From: Bacteroidota bacterium
GTDB taxonomy: Bacteria; Bacteroidota; Bacteroidia; Bacteroidales; Lentimicrobiaceae
Reading direction: 5' to 3'
Length of the DNA: 64,000 nucleotides
Assembly: GCA_009773455.1 (NCBI GenBank)
Contig: WSXU01000005.1
Span: forward strand, 62,001-126,000
The translations under genes were made by a program, and so were the position numbers. The notes under the pieces were generated by a model, which had not been told where the DNA came from, did no database searches, and saw only the letters and a program-made list of their open reading frames with translations. Shown piece after piece: positions 52,499 to 60,833 of this stretch (the first letter of the stretch is position 1; every line of letters begins with the position of its first letter).

Positions 52499-53953
52499 TC
52501 ATTTTGGTTCATATACCCGGATGTTGAGCATTTCCGGATAGCATTGACGCTCAGTCTGCCGGTAAACAGAATCGAGCAACCCGAAAACATCCTCCCCCGG
52601 GTTGGCTTCTCCGTCCTGAAGGTAAATGACCCTTTTCCCCGGATTTGCGGCCATTATGGAACGGACATGCTGAATCCCCCAAACGCTGAATATCTGCTTC
52701 TTTGCAAGGTTTTCATTAAATTCCCCATAGTTCTCAAATATCTCACGGTCATAATGATAGGCAAACATAACATCAGACCATTTCGGAAACAGAATGACTA
52801 TACTGCCTGTATCTTCATTTTTCTTTACAAACCCAACAGAATTCTTCCATTCACGGTGGCCGAAATCATCGGGAAGAACCCTGAGGTGAGCAAACATAAA
52901 GCCAAGTATTAGCATGGCAGCCATAGGTTTAAGATATCTGTCTCCCTGGAAGAGCATCTCAGTGATAGCCCCGATGGTCAGGAAAAATCCGATGGTATTG
53001 AACAATACATAACGGCTGTTGAAAACCGGAATACTGGAAGACACATAATACATGACCGTGTAAGGAACAATCCACCAAAGAAACAGAACCAGAATTCCAC
53101 GGTCAGGCTTTTCCTTTTTTTTCATGATCAGTAAAAACAGAGAAAACAAAAGGCCGGCTGCCAGGATATAAATCAATACCCTGTATACTTCTTTGTGATT
53201 AAGAAAAAGATACAATTGCTCCTTGAATTCGTGAGGGCCGGGAGCTTTTAGCCATGTCCCCTGGCTCGATACTTTAAACTGCCTGACAACCAGTGGTATC
53301 ATAGGAATAAATCCCAGAATTGTAACCAGAGATGGGATCATAAACCTGTAGAACATCCTCATGTTTCTCACCTGAATAAAAGAGGATAAAAATTGGGAGA
53401 AAACAACAAACCATCCGAAATAGTGCGAATAAACCAGGATGAGATTTGAAACAACCAGTCCGATAATGGCTCCTTTGCCTTTTTCTTTCTGTGCAAAAAG
53501 AAGGTAAAAGTATAGCGAAGAAGCCGTCGCCAGGGAGAATAATGCGTATGTCCGTGCTTCAAGGCCATGGAAGAAATGGTATCCTGATAATATAAAAAGT
53601 CCTGATCCGATGATGCCTGTCCACAAACCAAAGAACTTTTTACCTGTATAATAGAGAAAAAGAATGGTGATTGAGTTAAATAACAGGGGCAGAAATCTGA
53701 CCGACATGGTACTGATACCAAACAGTTTAATCCAGAAATGAAGCAGGATCATGAAGAATGGTGGATTTGGCTCCCCTTCAGCCGGAATTCTTATGATTTC
53801 AGCCAGGGATTTCTGCGCATTGAATACGGTAAAGGGTTCGTCAAGACAAAGGTCCCGATGGTTGATAAAGGCAAATTTCCAGGCAAAGCCAAGGATAAAA
53901 AGCGCTACAGGAAGGTAAACAACAAATAATTTACTGTTCAGATCGGTTCTCAT
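52499..53953 (-). CDS. GT39/ArnT-type membrane glycosyltransferase
   Basis: About 484 residues from ATG 53953 (an upstream ATG at 53962 is also possible). It has roughly ten membrane helices. The N-terminal periplasmic loop holds LCLDEPFTVFNAQ, where the Asp-Glu pair is the catalytic mark of GT39/PMT-type enzymes, and PNPPFFMILLHFWIKLFG. A C-terminal soluble part ends NIRVYEPK. These enzymes move a sugar from a polyprenyl-phosphate donor to a lipid, protein or other acceptor in the periplasm. The acceptor is unknown. Confidence 0.85.
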   Translation of the reverse strand: MRTDLNSKLFVVYLPVALFILGFAWKFAFINHRDLCLDEPFTVFNAQKSLAEIIRIPAEGEPNPPFFMILLHFWIKLFGISTMSVRFLPLLFNSITILFLYYTGKKFFGLWTGIIGSGLFILSGYHFFHGLEARTYALFSLATASSLYFYLLFAQKEKGKGAIIGLVVSNLILVYSHYFGWFVVFSQFLSSFIQVRNMRMFYRFMIPSLVTILGFIPMIPLVVRQFKVSSQGTWLKAPGPHEFKEQLYLFLNHKEVYRVLIYILAAGLLFSLFLLIMKKKEKPDRGILVLFLWWIVPYTVMYYVSSSIPVFNSRYVLFNTIGFFLTIGAITEMLFQGDRYLKPMAAMLILGFMFAHLRVLPDDFGHREWKNSVGFVKKNEDTGSIVILFPKWSDVMFAYHYDREIFENYGEFNENLAKKQIFSVWGIQHVRSIMAANPGKRVIYLQDGEANPGEDVFGLLDSVYRQTERQCYPEMLNIRVYEPK

Positions 53954-54039
53954 GCAAAACAAAAAAGAAATAAAATCGGGATATGATATAAAGCGCCAGT
54001 CAGGGACAAAACTGTTTTTTCCGCAACAACTATTATAAG

Positions 54040-54047
54040 CAAAGCTA
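54040..54047 (-). promoter_or_regulatory. -7 promoter box ahead of the GT39 gene
   Basis: TAGCTTTG on the minus strand matches TAnnTTTG exactly, about 87 nt ahead of the ATG. Confidence 0.4.
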
Positions 54048-54248
54048 AAAAAAAACAGAAGACAAGCATTCGACTTGAGTGTACCCGATTTCCATATTCA
54101 GGTATTTTGACTGTTCAGTGCTGCCGGATGGTACTTCCGGTAGGTTATTTTATTGTTAAAATAATGATTTCCAGCGCAAATTAACCTGTCAAATGAACAA
54201 AAATTAATAAATCTACTTATATTTACCTTCATTAATATTCCCGGGACC

Positions 54249-54749
54249 ATGAATAAACATTTATTTCAGGTAGCTTTTTTGGTATTCAGTTTACTTGTGA
54301 CTTCATGCGAACAGTTTAATATACGTGATGGTTCATCAGAAAATCTGGACACACTGAGGCTCGATCAGAAACAAACCCTGAACAATCAGGATAACGATTT
54401 GAAACTAGCGAATGTCAGAAGATTTATAGGTAAACGTCCGTCTGAAGTCAAGCTCTGGGACACCGAACCCCTTAGCTCAGATTTGCATCGTATTCTTGGT
54501 AATGAGTATTCAGCATTTGTAGAACTTATGAAAAACGCCTCCCCGCTTAAGGAGGAAAAACTGATTTACTGTATTGGCTCGCATCCCGATTTATCAAGAA
54601 TAGGTTTTGGTTATATCATCATTGATCCGGATAAAAACCTGATTCGTGCAGGTATGGTCAAACCCGGAAAACACTACGTATACGGGGCAAAATCGAATGA
54701 AATAGGAACACCTGCAGAAATAGAGCGGAAGTGTAAAACCATCCTTTAA
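54249..54749 (+). CDS. lipoprotein of unknown function
   Basis: A 166-residue protein with a lipobox (VFSLLVTSCEQF). The mature part has RRFIGKRPSEVKLWDTEPLS and LGNEYSAFVELMKNASPL, then a beta-rich part FGYIIIDPDKNLIRAGM. No family was recognised. It lies in the gap between the divergent GT39 gene and acs, on the same strand as acs. Confidence 0.6.
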   Translation: MNKHLFQVAFLVFSLLVTSCEQFNIRDGSSENLDTLRLDQKQTLNNQDNDLKLANVRRFIGKRPSEVKLWDTEPLSSDLHRILGNEYSAFVELMKNASPLKEEKLIYCIGSHPDLSRIGFGYIIIDPDKNLIRAGMVKPGKHYVYGAKSNEIGTPAEIERKCKTIL

Positions 54750-54796
54750 CCATTTCAGGCCCAACTTTCTTTTTTCAGGCAAACAACCTGCCGCTT

Positions 54797-54828
54797 CATG
54801 TGTTTACAATGAAAACCGTAAACACATG
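54797..54828 (+). promoter_or_regulatory. perfect 11-bp inverted repeat over the acs start codon
   Basis: CATGTGTTTAC (54797-54807) and GTAAACACATG (54818-54828) are perfect inverted repeats with a 10-nt spacer. The right arm ends in the acs ATG. In mRNA this would form an 11-bp stem that hides the start codon; in DNA it would be a palindromic operator. A short ORF (ATG 54809, 10 codons, stop at 54841) begins in the loop in another frame. Confidence 0.7.
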
Positions 54829-56727
54829 GACAAGCAGGTAAGCACGCTTAAGAAAAGCTATGAGCCCTCGAAAGAGGTCAAAAAACATTCAATCATTAAG
54901 GATTACGAGAAAGTTTACCAGGAATCGGTCAATGACCGTGAAACTTTTTGGGCAGGAGAAGCCAAAAAACTCGAATGGTACAGAAAATGGGATAAAGTTC
55001 TGGATGACACCAACCATCCTTTTTATGAATGGTTTACCGGAGGGAAAATCAACATCATTCATAATGCCCTTGACCGACACCAGAAAAATGCCACCCGGAA
55101 TAAGCTTGCCATCATTTGGGAAGGTGAACCGGGCGATGTCCGTACCTTTTCCTACCATGCGCTGAACCGGGAAGTTTCAAAATTTGCCAATATCCTCAGG
55201 TCGATGGGTGCAAAACCCGGTGAAGTGATTACCATATATATGCCTCAGATTCCTGAAATTATCATCGCCATGCTTGCCTGTGCCAAAATCGGGGCCATTC
55301 ACAGTGTGGTTTACGGTGGTTTCAGTGTTGAAGCGCTGGCAGAAAGAATTGAAGATGCCAACAGCCGCATTCTGATTACGGCTGATGGTGGTTTCAGGAG
55401 GGGTAAAGCAACTGCGTTAAAAAATATCGCCAATGAGGCGATGAAGCGTTCTCCGACCATTGAAGTATGTATTACGGTAAAAAGAACGGGTGAAGAGTGC
55501 TATATGGAAAACGACCGGGATTTCTGGTATCATGACCTGATGTCGATGCCGCTGGCCTGCACCAACTGCTACACGGAGGAAACCGATGCAGAGGATCCGC
55601 TGTTTATCCTTTATACTTCGGGAACTACAGGCAAACCCAAAGGCCTTGTTCACACCCACGGAGGATACAGCGTATACACAGCCACTACCTTCAGGTATGT
55701 ATTTGACATCAGGCCTGAAGACCGTTTCTGGTGTGCTGCCGATCCGGGATGGATTACAGGTCACAGCTACATGGTTTATGGCCCGCTGATCAACGGGGCA
55801 ACCATCATGATGTATGAAGGTGCACCCAACCATCCTTATCCCAACAGGTGGTGGCAGATGATAGAAAAATATGGAATCAACATCCTCTACACCTCCCCCA
55901 CTGCCATCAGGGGTTTGATGCGCTTTGGCTCAAGCTGGGCCGACAGGCATAACCTGAGCTCACTTCGTTTGCTGGGCTCCGTAGGCGAACCGATCAATCC
56001 GGAAGCCTGGAAATGGTATTATGAAGTTATCGGAAAAGGAAGATGCCCGATAATGGATACCTGGTGGCAAACCGAAACAGGCGGGCACATGATTACCCCC
56101 CTGCCATCGATGATGCTTAAACCGGGCTCCGCAGCCAAGCCATTCTTTGGCAATGAAATGGCCATAGTGGATGATGCAGGTAAAGAGGTAATGACCGGTG
56201 AAGAAGGCAACCTTGTTATTAAAAACCCCTGGCCGGGTATGGCCAGAACCATTCTGGGCGATCCTGACCGATATGTTGAGAAATATTGGGAGAAATATAA
56301 AAGCCAGAAATGGTATCTGGCCGGTGATTCTGCCAGAAAGGATGAAGACGGGTATTACTGGATCATCGGACGCATCGATGATGTAATCAAAGTCAGCGGA
56401 TACAGGCTTGGGTCAGCCGAGATCGAAAGTGCCCTTGTCAGTCACCCGGCTGTAACGGAAGCTGCCGCCATCGGCCTTCCCGATGAACTCCGCGGGAACA
56501 TCATTCACGCAACTGTGATCCTGAGGCAGGGATTTGAAGCCGGCGACAAACTGGCGGAAGAACTGAAAAGTCATGTAGAAAGGGAAATCGGCCCCATAGC
56601 AAGGCCCTCCTTCCTGGTTTTTGCCGAAAGCCTGCCCAAAACAAGAAGCGGGAAAATCATGCGCAGGGTATTGAAAGCCAGGGCACTTGGACAGGAAACA
56701 GGAGACATTTCAACACTCGAGGAATAG
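54826..56727 (+). CDS. acs: acetyl-CoA synthetase (AMP-forming)
   Basis: A 633-residue enzyme, close to the usual 640-650. Motifs in order: the Acs N-terminal domain (FWAGEAKKLEWYRKWDKV), the P-loop YTSGTTGKPKG, the active-site segment DTWWQTETGGHMITPLP, the hinge region SGYRLGSAEIE and the C-terminal PKTRSGKIMRR with the acetylatable Lys610. It makes acetyl-CoA from acetate, ATP and CoA through acetyl-AMP. An earlier start was not found. The start codon lies in a perfect inverted repeat. Confidence 0.97.
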   Translation: MDKQVSTLKKSYEPSKEVKKHSIIKDYEKVYQESVNDRETFWAGEAKKLEWYRKWDKVLDDTNHPFYEWFTGGKINIIHNALDRHQKNATRNKLAIIWEGEPGDVRTFSYHALNREVSKFANILRSMGAKPGEVITIYMPQIPEIIIAMLACAKIGAIHSVVYGGFSVEALAERIEDANSRILITADGGFRRGKATALKNIANEAMKRSPTIEVCITVKRTGEECYMENDRDFWYHDLMSMPLACTNCYTEETDAEDPLFILYTSGTTGKPKGLVHTHGGYSVYTATTFRYVFDIRPEDRFWCAADPGWITGHSYMVYGPLINGATIMMYEGAPNHPYPNRWWQMIEKYGINILYTSPTAIRGLMRFGSSWADRHNLSSLRLLGSVGEPINPEAWKWYYEVIGKGRCPIMDTWWQTETGGHMITPLPSMMLKPGSAAKPFFGNEMAIVDDAGKEVMTGEEGNLVIKNPWPGMARTILGDPDRYVEKYWEKYKSQKWYLAGDSARKDEDGYYWIIGRIDDVIKVSGYRLGSAEIESALVSHPAVTEAAAIGLPDELRGNIIHATVILRQGFEAGDKLAEELKSHVEREIGPIARPSFLVFAESLPKTRSGKIMRRVLKARALGQETGDISTLEE

Positions 56728-56818
56728 ACCATCATTGTTTAAAACCACTTCAATTGTCAACATTAATTGTCTATTTTTACAAGGTTAATTATTTCCAACT
56801 TCCGAAAAATCTCAAACC

Positions 56819-57163
56819 ATGAAAAAAGTACTTTTTCTTGCAATTTCATTGACAATCCTGGCTGCCTGTAACAGCACTGTGTCAGATAAAACCGGCGAAT
56901 CTAAAAAAGAGGTAAATGTAGCTGCCGTAAAAACCATCGAACTCCGTGTTACCGGAATGACCTGTGAAGGATGTGAAAATACGGTTAAAGAAGCTGTAAA
57001 CAATGTCAAAGGGGTTACCTCATCTGAAGCTTCCTTTACTGCAGAAATTGCAAAAATCAGCTATGACACCACACTGACCAATCAGGAGAAACTTTCATCG
57101 GTTATCAACGATCTGGGCTACAAGGTTGAAGGTCTGGCGGTTAATGCTGTGCCGGAAAAATAG
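56819..57163 (+). CDS. lipoprotein with heavy-metal-associated (HMA) domain
   Basis: A 114-residue protein with a lipobox (LTILAAC, Cys17), a short linker and one HMA domain (about 38-106). The metal site GMTCEGC has Cys49 and Cys52. HMA domains bind Cu(I) or other soft metals. The combination of a lipoprotein signal with one HMA domain suggests a periplasmic copper chaperone or sensor. It lies 92 bp after acs and is followed by a strong terminator. Confidence 0.88.
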   Translation: MKKVLFLAISLTILAACNSTVSDKTGESKKEVNVAAVKTIELRVTGMTCEGCENTVKEAVNNVKGVTSSEASFTAEIAKISYDTTLTNQEKLSSVINDLGYKVEGLAVNAVPEK

Positions 57164-57252
57164 TATGCTATGGTCCATATCCTTGCAGGATCCATTCAGA
57201 CATTGAATTGGCATCACTGAATTGATTTAACCTATCCTGATTAACAGGAATT

Positions 57253-57290
57253 ATCCCGGAAACACAAACCTGGTTTCCGGGATTTCTTTT
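57253..57290 (+). terminator. Rho-independent terminator after the HMA lipoprotein
   Basis: A perfect 11-bp stem ATCCCGGAAAC/GTTTCCGGGAT with a 9-nt loop is followed by TTCTTTT. Confidence 0.88.
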
Positions 57291-57512
57291 ATCAACCCAC
57301 AAACATGGAAATACTCAATTTTTAAGATTTGTATCAGGACTGAATCAGGTAACCGGAATCCTGATGTGTTATTGACTTCTTGAAAATATTATATAACTAT
57401 TTGATATAAAGCGATATACAAAATTTTTATACATCATCCATTCGCAAACTATAAAAATATAAAAACAGCATTCTAAATTAGGACCTGACTGAAAAGGTTC
57501 TTTGTTTATAGC

Positions 57513-57520
57513 TAATTTTG
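57513..57520 (+). promoter_or_regulatory. -7 promoter box of the cyd operon
   Basis: TAATTTTG matches TAnnTTTG exactly, 20 nt ahead of the first gene. Confidence 0.55.
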
Positions 57521-57539
57521 AAAGCTGAAAACAGCTCCG

Positions 57540-57758
57540 ATGAAAAGCAATATTATCAGCCGTATTTTCCGGTTCTACTACGAAGGTTTTAAAAGTATGA
57601 CCATCGGGCGCACGCTCTGGGCCATCATTCTGATCAAACTGTTCATCATGTTTGCCATTCTTAAGGTCTTCTTCTTCCCTGACTTTCTGAATACAAAATT
57701 CAGCACCGATGAAGACCGGAGTGACTATGTCATCGAACAATTAACCCATCCAAAATAA
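57540..57758 (+). CDS. DUF4492 protein, first gene of the cyd operon
   Basis: A 72-residue protein with the DUF4492 signature (RIFRFYYEGFKSMTIGRTLW) and one hydrophobic segment (AIILIKLFIMFAILKVFFF). Small DUF4492 genes stand ahead of cydA in many Bacteroidota and Campylobacterota. A role in assembly or stability of cytochrome bd is inferred from this association. Confidence 0.85.
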   Translation: MKSNIISRIFRFYYEGFKSMTIGRTLWAIILIKLFIMFAILKVFFFPDFLNTKFSTDEDRSDYVIEQLTHPK

Positions 57759-57764
57759 CAAAGT

Positions 57765-59324
57765 ATGTATGAAAATTTTGATTATTCACTGATCGATTGG
57801 TCGAGAGCGCAGTTTGCCCTCACAGCCATGTATCACTGGATATTCGTCCCATTGACCCTGGGCCTGGGGTTTATACTGGCCATCATGGAATCCATCTATG
57901 TTAGAACAGGTGATCCGGAGTGGAAAAGGATTACCAAATTCTGGATGACGATATTCGGGATCAACTTCGCCATTGGGGTTGCTACCGGCATCATCCTTGA
58001 ATTCGAATTCGGCACCAACTGGTCGAACTATTCCTGGTTTGTAGGTGATATTTTCGGAGCACCCCTGGCCATTGAAGGCATTATGGCTTTCTTTCTGGAG
58101 TCTACATTCATCGCGGTGATGTTTTTTGGCTGGAACAAAGTCAGCAAGAACTTCCACCTGTTATCTACCTGGCTGGTTGCTTTCGGAGCCAGCCTTTCTG
58201 CGCTGTGGATCCTTGTTGCAAATGCCTGGATGCAGATGCCGGTAGGCATGAAATTTAACCCGGATACAGCCCGCAACGAAATGAATAACTTCTGGGAGGT
58301 ACTGCTCTCGCCGATGGCCGTCAGTAAGTTCACTCATACCATTGCCTCCTCCTATCTGCTGGCAGCTATTGTGGTAATCGGAATCAGTTCCTGGTTCCTT
58401 CTGAAGAAACGGCACCTGGTTTTTGCCAAACGCAGCATGGTGGTTGCCGCGGTTTTCGGTATCGTAACTTCCTTGTTTACTATATTAACCGGTGATTACA
58501 GTGCCAAAGTTATTGCCAAACACCAGCCCATGAAGTTCGCTGCTTTCGAGGGACTTTCAGTAGGTATGCGGGGTGCACCGCTGGTAGCCCTTGGCATTGT
58601 TTCTTCATCACCCGATGATCCGAATAATGAGAATGTCAAGGATTTTGCCTTTAAAATTGAGATCCCGAATTTCCTCTCATACATGGCTTTTCAGGATTTC
58701 AACGCCTTTATTCCCGGGGTAAAGGACCTGATGGAAGGCAACGAAGAGCATGGAATTATGTCAGCTGCCGAAAAAATTGTCAGGGGAAGGCTGGCAATCA
58801 ATGCCCTTGCCGATTACAAAGCCGCCCGTAAGGCCGGCGATGAGGTCAAACAGGCAGAAGCACAGCAAGTTCTTGACGAAAACTTCAGATATTTCGGATA
58901 CGGCTACTTTGAGAACAATCCGCAGGGCCTTCTGCCAAACCTGCCACTGACCTTCTACAGTTTTCACATTATGGTAATGCTTGGCTTCTGGTTCCTTGTT
59001 TTTTTTGCACTGATACTCCTTCTGGTATATAAAAACAGGATATCTACTTCCCGATTCTGGCTGAGAATTGCGATTCTGAATATCCCCCTGGCCTATATAG
59101 CTTCACAGTCAGGCTGGATAACTGCTGAGATGGGCCGGCAACCCTGGGTTATCCAGGATCTGATGCCAACCATGGCTGCTGTATCGAAACTCGACAGCGG
59201 CGCAGTGGTTGTCACCTTTGTACTTTTCGCCCTGATCTTCACTTCACTGCTGATCGCGGAATTAAAAATTATGTTCAGGCAAATCAAGAACGGACCAAAA
59301 CCAGGAGGAAATGACCATGTTTGA
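57765..59324 (+). CDS. cydA: cytochrome bd quinol oxidase subunit I
   Basis: A 519-residue CydA with about nine membrane helices. The opening SRAQFALTAMYHWIFVPLTLG has the heme ligand His24. SKFTHTIASSYL holds a second His ligand. The quinol-binding Q-loop region (residues 255-340) is present, and the C-terminal EMGRQPWVIQ motif is intact. It oxidises quinol and reduces O2 with high affinity, without proton pumping. It starts 6 bp after DUF4492 and overlaps cydB by 14 bp. Confidence 0.96.
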   Translation: MYENFDYSLIDWSRAQFALTAMYHWIFVPLTLGLGFILAIMESIYVRTGDPEWKRITKFWMTIFGINFAIGVATGIILEFEFGTNWSNYSWFVGDIFGAPLAIEGIMAFFLESTFIAVMFFGWNKVSKNFHLLSTWLVAFGASLSALWILVANAWMQMPVGMKFNPDTARNEMNNFWEVLLSPMAVSKFTHTIASSYLLAAIVVIGISSWFLLKKRHLVFAKRSMVVAAVFGIVTSLFTILTGDYSAKVIAKHQPMKFAAFEGLSVGMRGAPLVALGIVSSSPDDPNNENVKDFAFKIEIPNFLSYMAFQDFNAFIPGVKDLMEGNEEHGIMSAAEKIVRGRLAINALADYKAARKAGDEVKQAEAQQVLDENFRYFGYGYFENNPQGLLPNLPLTFYSFHIMVMLGFWFLVFFALILLLVYKNRISTSRFWLRIAILNIPLAYIASQSGWITAEMGRQPWVIQDLMPTMAAVSKLDSGAVVVTFVLFALIFTSLLIAELKIMFRQIKNGPKPGGNDHV

Positions 59325-60474
59325 AACATTCACAATACTCACCCTGCAGCAATACTGGTGGATCATCATCTCCATCCTGGCCAGCCTCCTTGTTTTTCTG
59401 ATGTTTGTGCAGGGCGGTCAAATGCTGATATACACCCTGGGAAAGACGGAAACAGAAAGGAACCTGATCGTTAACACCCTGGGACGTAAATGGGAACTTA
59501 CCTTTACTACCCTGGTCACATTCGGGGGCGCGTTTTTTGCCTCTTTCCCGTTGTTTTATTCAACGAGTTTCGGTGGTGCCTACTGGGTATGGATGGCCAT
59601 CCTTTTTGCCTTTATTATTCAGGCCATATCCTACGAGTACCGGAGCAAACCGGACAACTTCCTCGGGAAACGGACCTTTGAGGTATTTCTGTTCATCAAT
59701 GGTGCGCTTGCAACCATACTGATCGGGACTGCCGTCGGAACATTCTTCAACGGCAGCATGTTTTCGGTCGACAAACTGAATCTGACGCACATCTATGACT
59801 CAGCCATTTCACGCTGGGAAACACCCTTCCACGGCCTTGAAGCAGTCCTGAATCCTCACAATGTCGCCCTTGGACTTGCCGTGTTTTTCCTTGCAAGGAT
59901 TCTGGGTATTTTGTACATAGTCAACAGTGTGAATAATGAAAATATCTTCAGCCGGGCACGTAAACAAATGTATTATAACGGGGTCCCGTTCCTGGTTTTC
60001 TTCCTGTATTTTATAACTGCCCTGCTGCTGAAAGAAGGGTTTGCCTACAGTCCTGGAACCGGTGAAATCTTTATGGAACCATACAAATACCTGCACAACT
60101 TTATTCAGATGCCGCTTGTTCTGTTGCTGTTTCTGGCAGGCGTTGTACTTGTTCTTGCCGGAATCGTCCTGTTCCTGTACAGGAAAAGCGATAAAGGCAT
60201 CTGGTACTCTGGTGCAGGCACTGTACTGACTGTGCTGACGCTATTCCTGGTGGCCGGGTTAAACAACACGGCATTCTATCCTTCTACCTTCAACCTGCAG
60301 CACTCACTCACCATCGAAAACAGCTCTTCGAGCCATTACACTTTAACAGCCATGAGCTATGTTTCGCTATTTGTACCAGTAGTGATTGGCTATATCTTCC
60401 TGGTTTGGAAATCGATCAATAACAAACCCATTGAAGCCGGTGACCTGGACGATGATCAGACACACGTTTACTAA
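59311..60474 (+). CDS. cydB: cytochrome bd quinol oxidase subunit II
   Basis: A 387-residue CydB with eight or nine membrane helices. Motifs include LQQYWWIIISILASLLVFLMFVQGG (read in parts), NTLGRKWELTFTTLVTFGGAFFASFPLFY and FHGLEAVLNPHNVALGLAVF. It starts within the end of cydA. CydB pairs with CydA to form the oxidase. The C-terminus is acidic. Confidence 0.95.
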   Translation: MTMFETFTILTLQQYWWIIISILASLLVFLMFVQGGQMLIYTLGKTETERNLIVNTLGRKWELTFTTLVTFGGAFFASFPLFYSTSFGGAYWVWMAILFAFIIQAISYEYRSKPDNFLGKRTFEVFLFINGALATILIGTAVGTFFNGSMFSVDKLNLTHIYDSAISRWETPFHGLEAVLNPHNVALGLAVFFLARILGILYIVNSVNNENIFSRARKQMYYNGVPFLVFFLYFITALLLKEGFAYSPGTGEIFMEPYKYLHNFIQMPLVLLLFLAGVVLVLAGIVLFLYRKSDKGIWYSGAGTVLTVLTLFLVAGLNNTAFYPSTFNLQHSLTIENSSSSHYTLTAMSYVSLFVPVVIGYIFLVWKSINNKPIEAGDLDDDQTHVY

Positions 60475-60490
60475 CCAAGATAAAACTGAA

Positions 60491-60631
60491 ATGATGTACT
60501 TCGATAAAATATTGTGGTTACTGGCATGGCCAGCCATGATCGCCCTCTCCTGGTTCCTGGTTATTCAGACCATCAGAAAGTTTGACACTCAGATAAAAAA
60601 TGATCCGCTGGGAGAAGATACCAATCCCTGA
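60491..60631 (+). CDS. small single-TM protein, CydX-like
   Basis: A 46-residue ORF starting with ATG ATG 16 bp after cydB. One transmembrane helix (ILWLLAWPAMIALSWFLVIQTI) is followed by a short charged tail (RKFDTQIKNDPLGED). The position and size fit the CydX/CydS type of accessory subunit of cytochrome bd. Sequence similarity to known CydX was not checked. Confidence 0.68.
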   Translation: MMYFDKILWLLAWPAMIALSWFLVIQTIRKFDTQIKNDPLGEDTNP

Positions 60632-60703
60632 CTTTTTAAAGGGATGCAAATAATGATGGTGCAGACCTGCGCATTTCAATCACATCAGTCAAACATGGTT
60701 TGT

Positions 60704-60745
60704 AAAGAAAAGAAGCTGACTTTGACCTGCTTCTTTTCTTTATTT
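60704..60745 (+). terminator. terminator of the cyd operon
   Basis: A perfect 13-bp stem AAAGAAAAGAAGC/GCTTCTTTTCTTT with a 12-nt loop, 72 nt after the CydX-like stop, followed by TATTTTA. Confidence 0.82.
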
Positions 60746-60795
60746 TACCTGCATATAAACTGATTTTAACTGATTTAATAATTACCGGAAACCAT

Positions 60796-60803
60796 TACAT
60801 TTG
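60796..60803 (+). promoter_or_regulatory. -7 promoter box of the large secreted-protein gene
   Basis: TACATTTG matches TAnnTTTG exactly, 31 nt ahead of the ATG at 60834. Confidence 0.55.
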
Positions 60804-60833
60804 CCCTGATTTTCCATTCAATATTAAACTTTC

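Larger units (their letters stand above)
57164..57539 (+). other. 376-bp intergenic region ahead of the cyd operon
   Basis: It holds a terminator (57253), an AT-rich stretch near 57350-57480, and the -7 box of the cyd promoter (57513). No gene and no clear FNR palindrome were seen. Confidence 0.6.
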
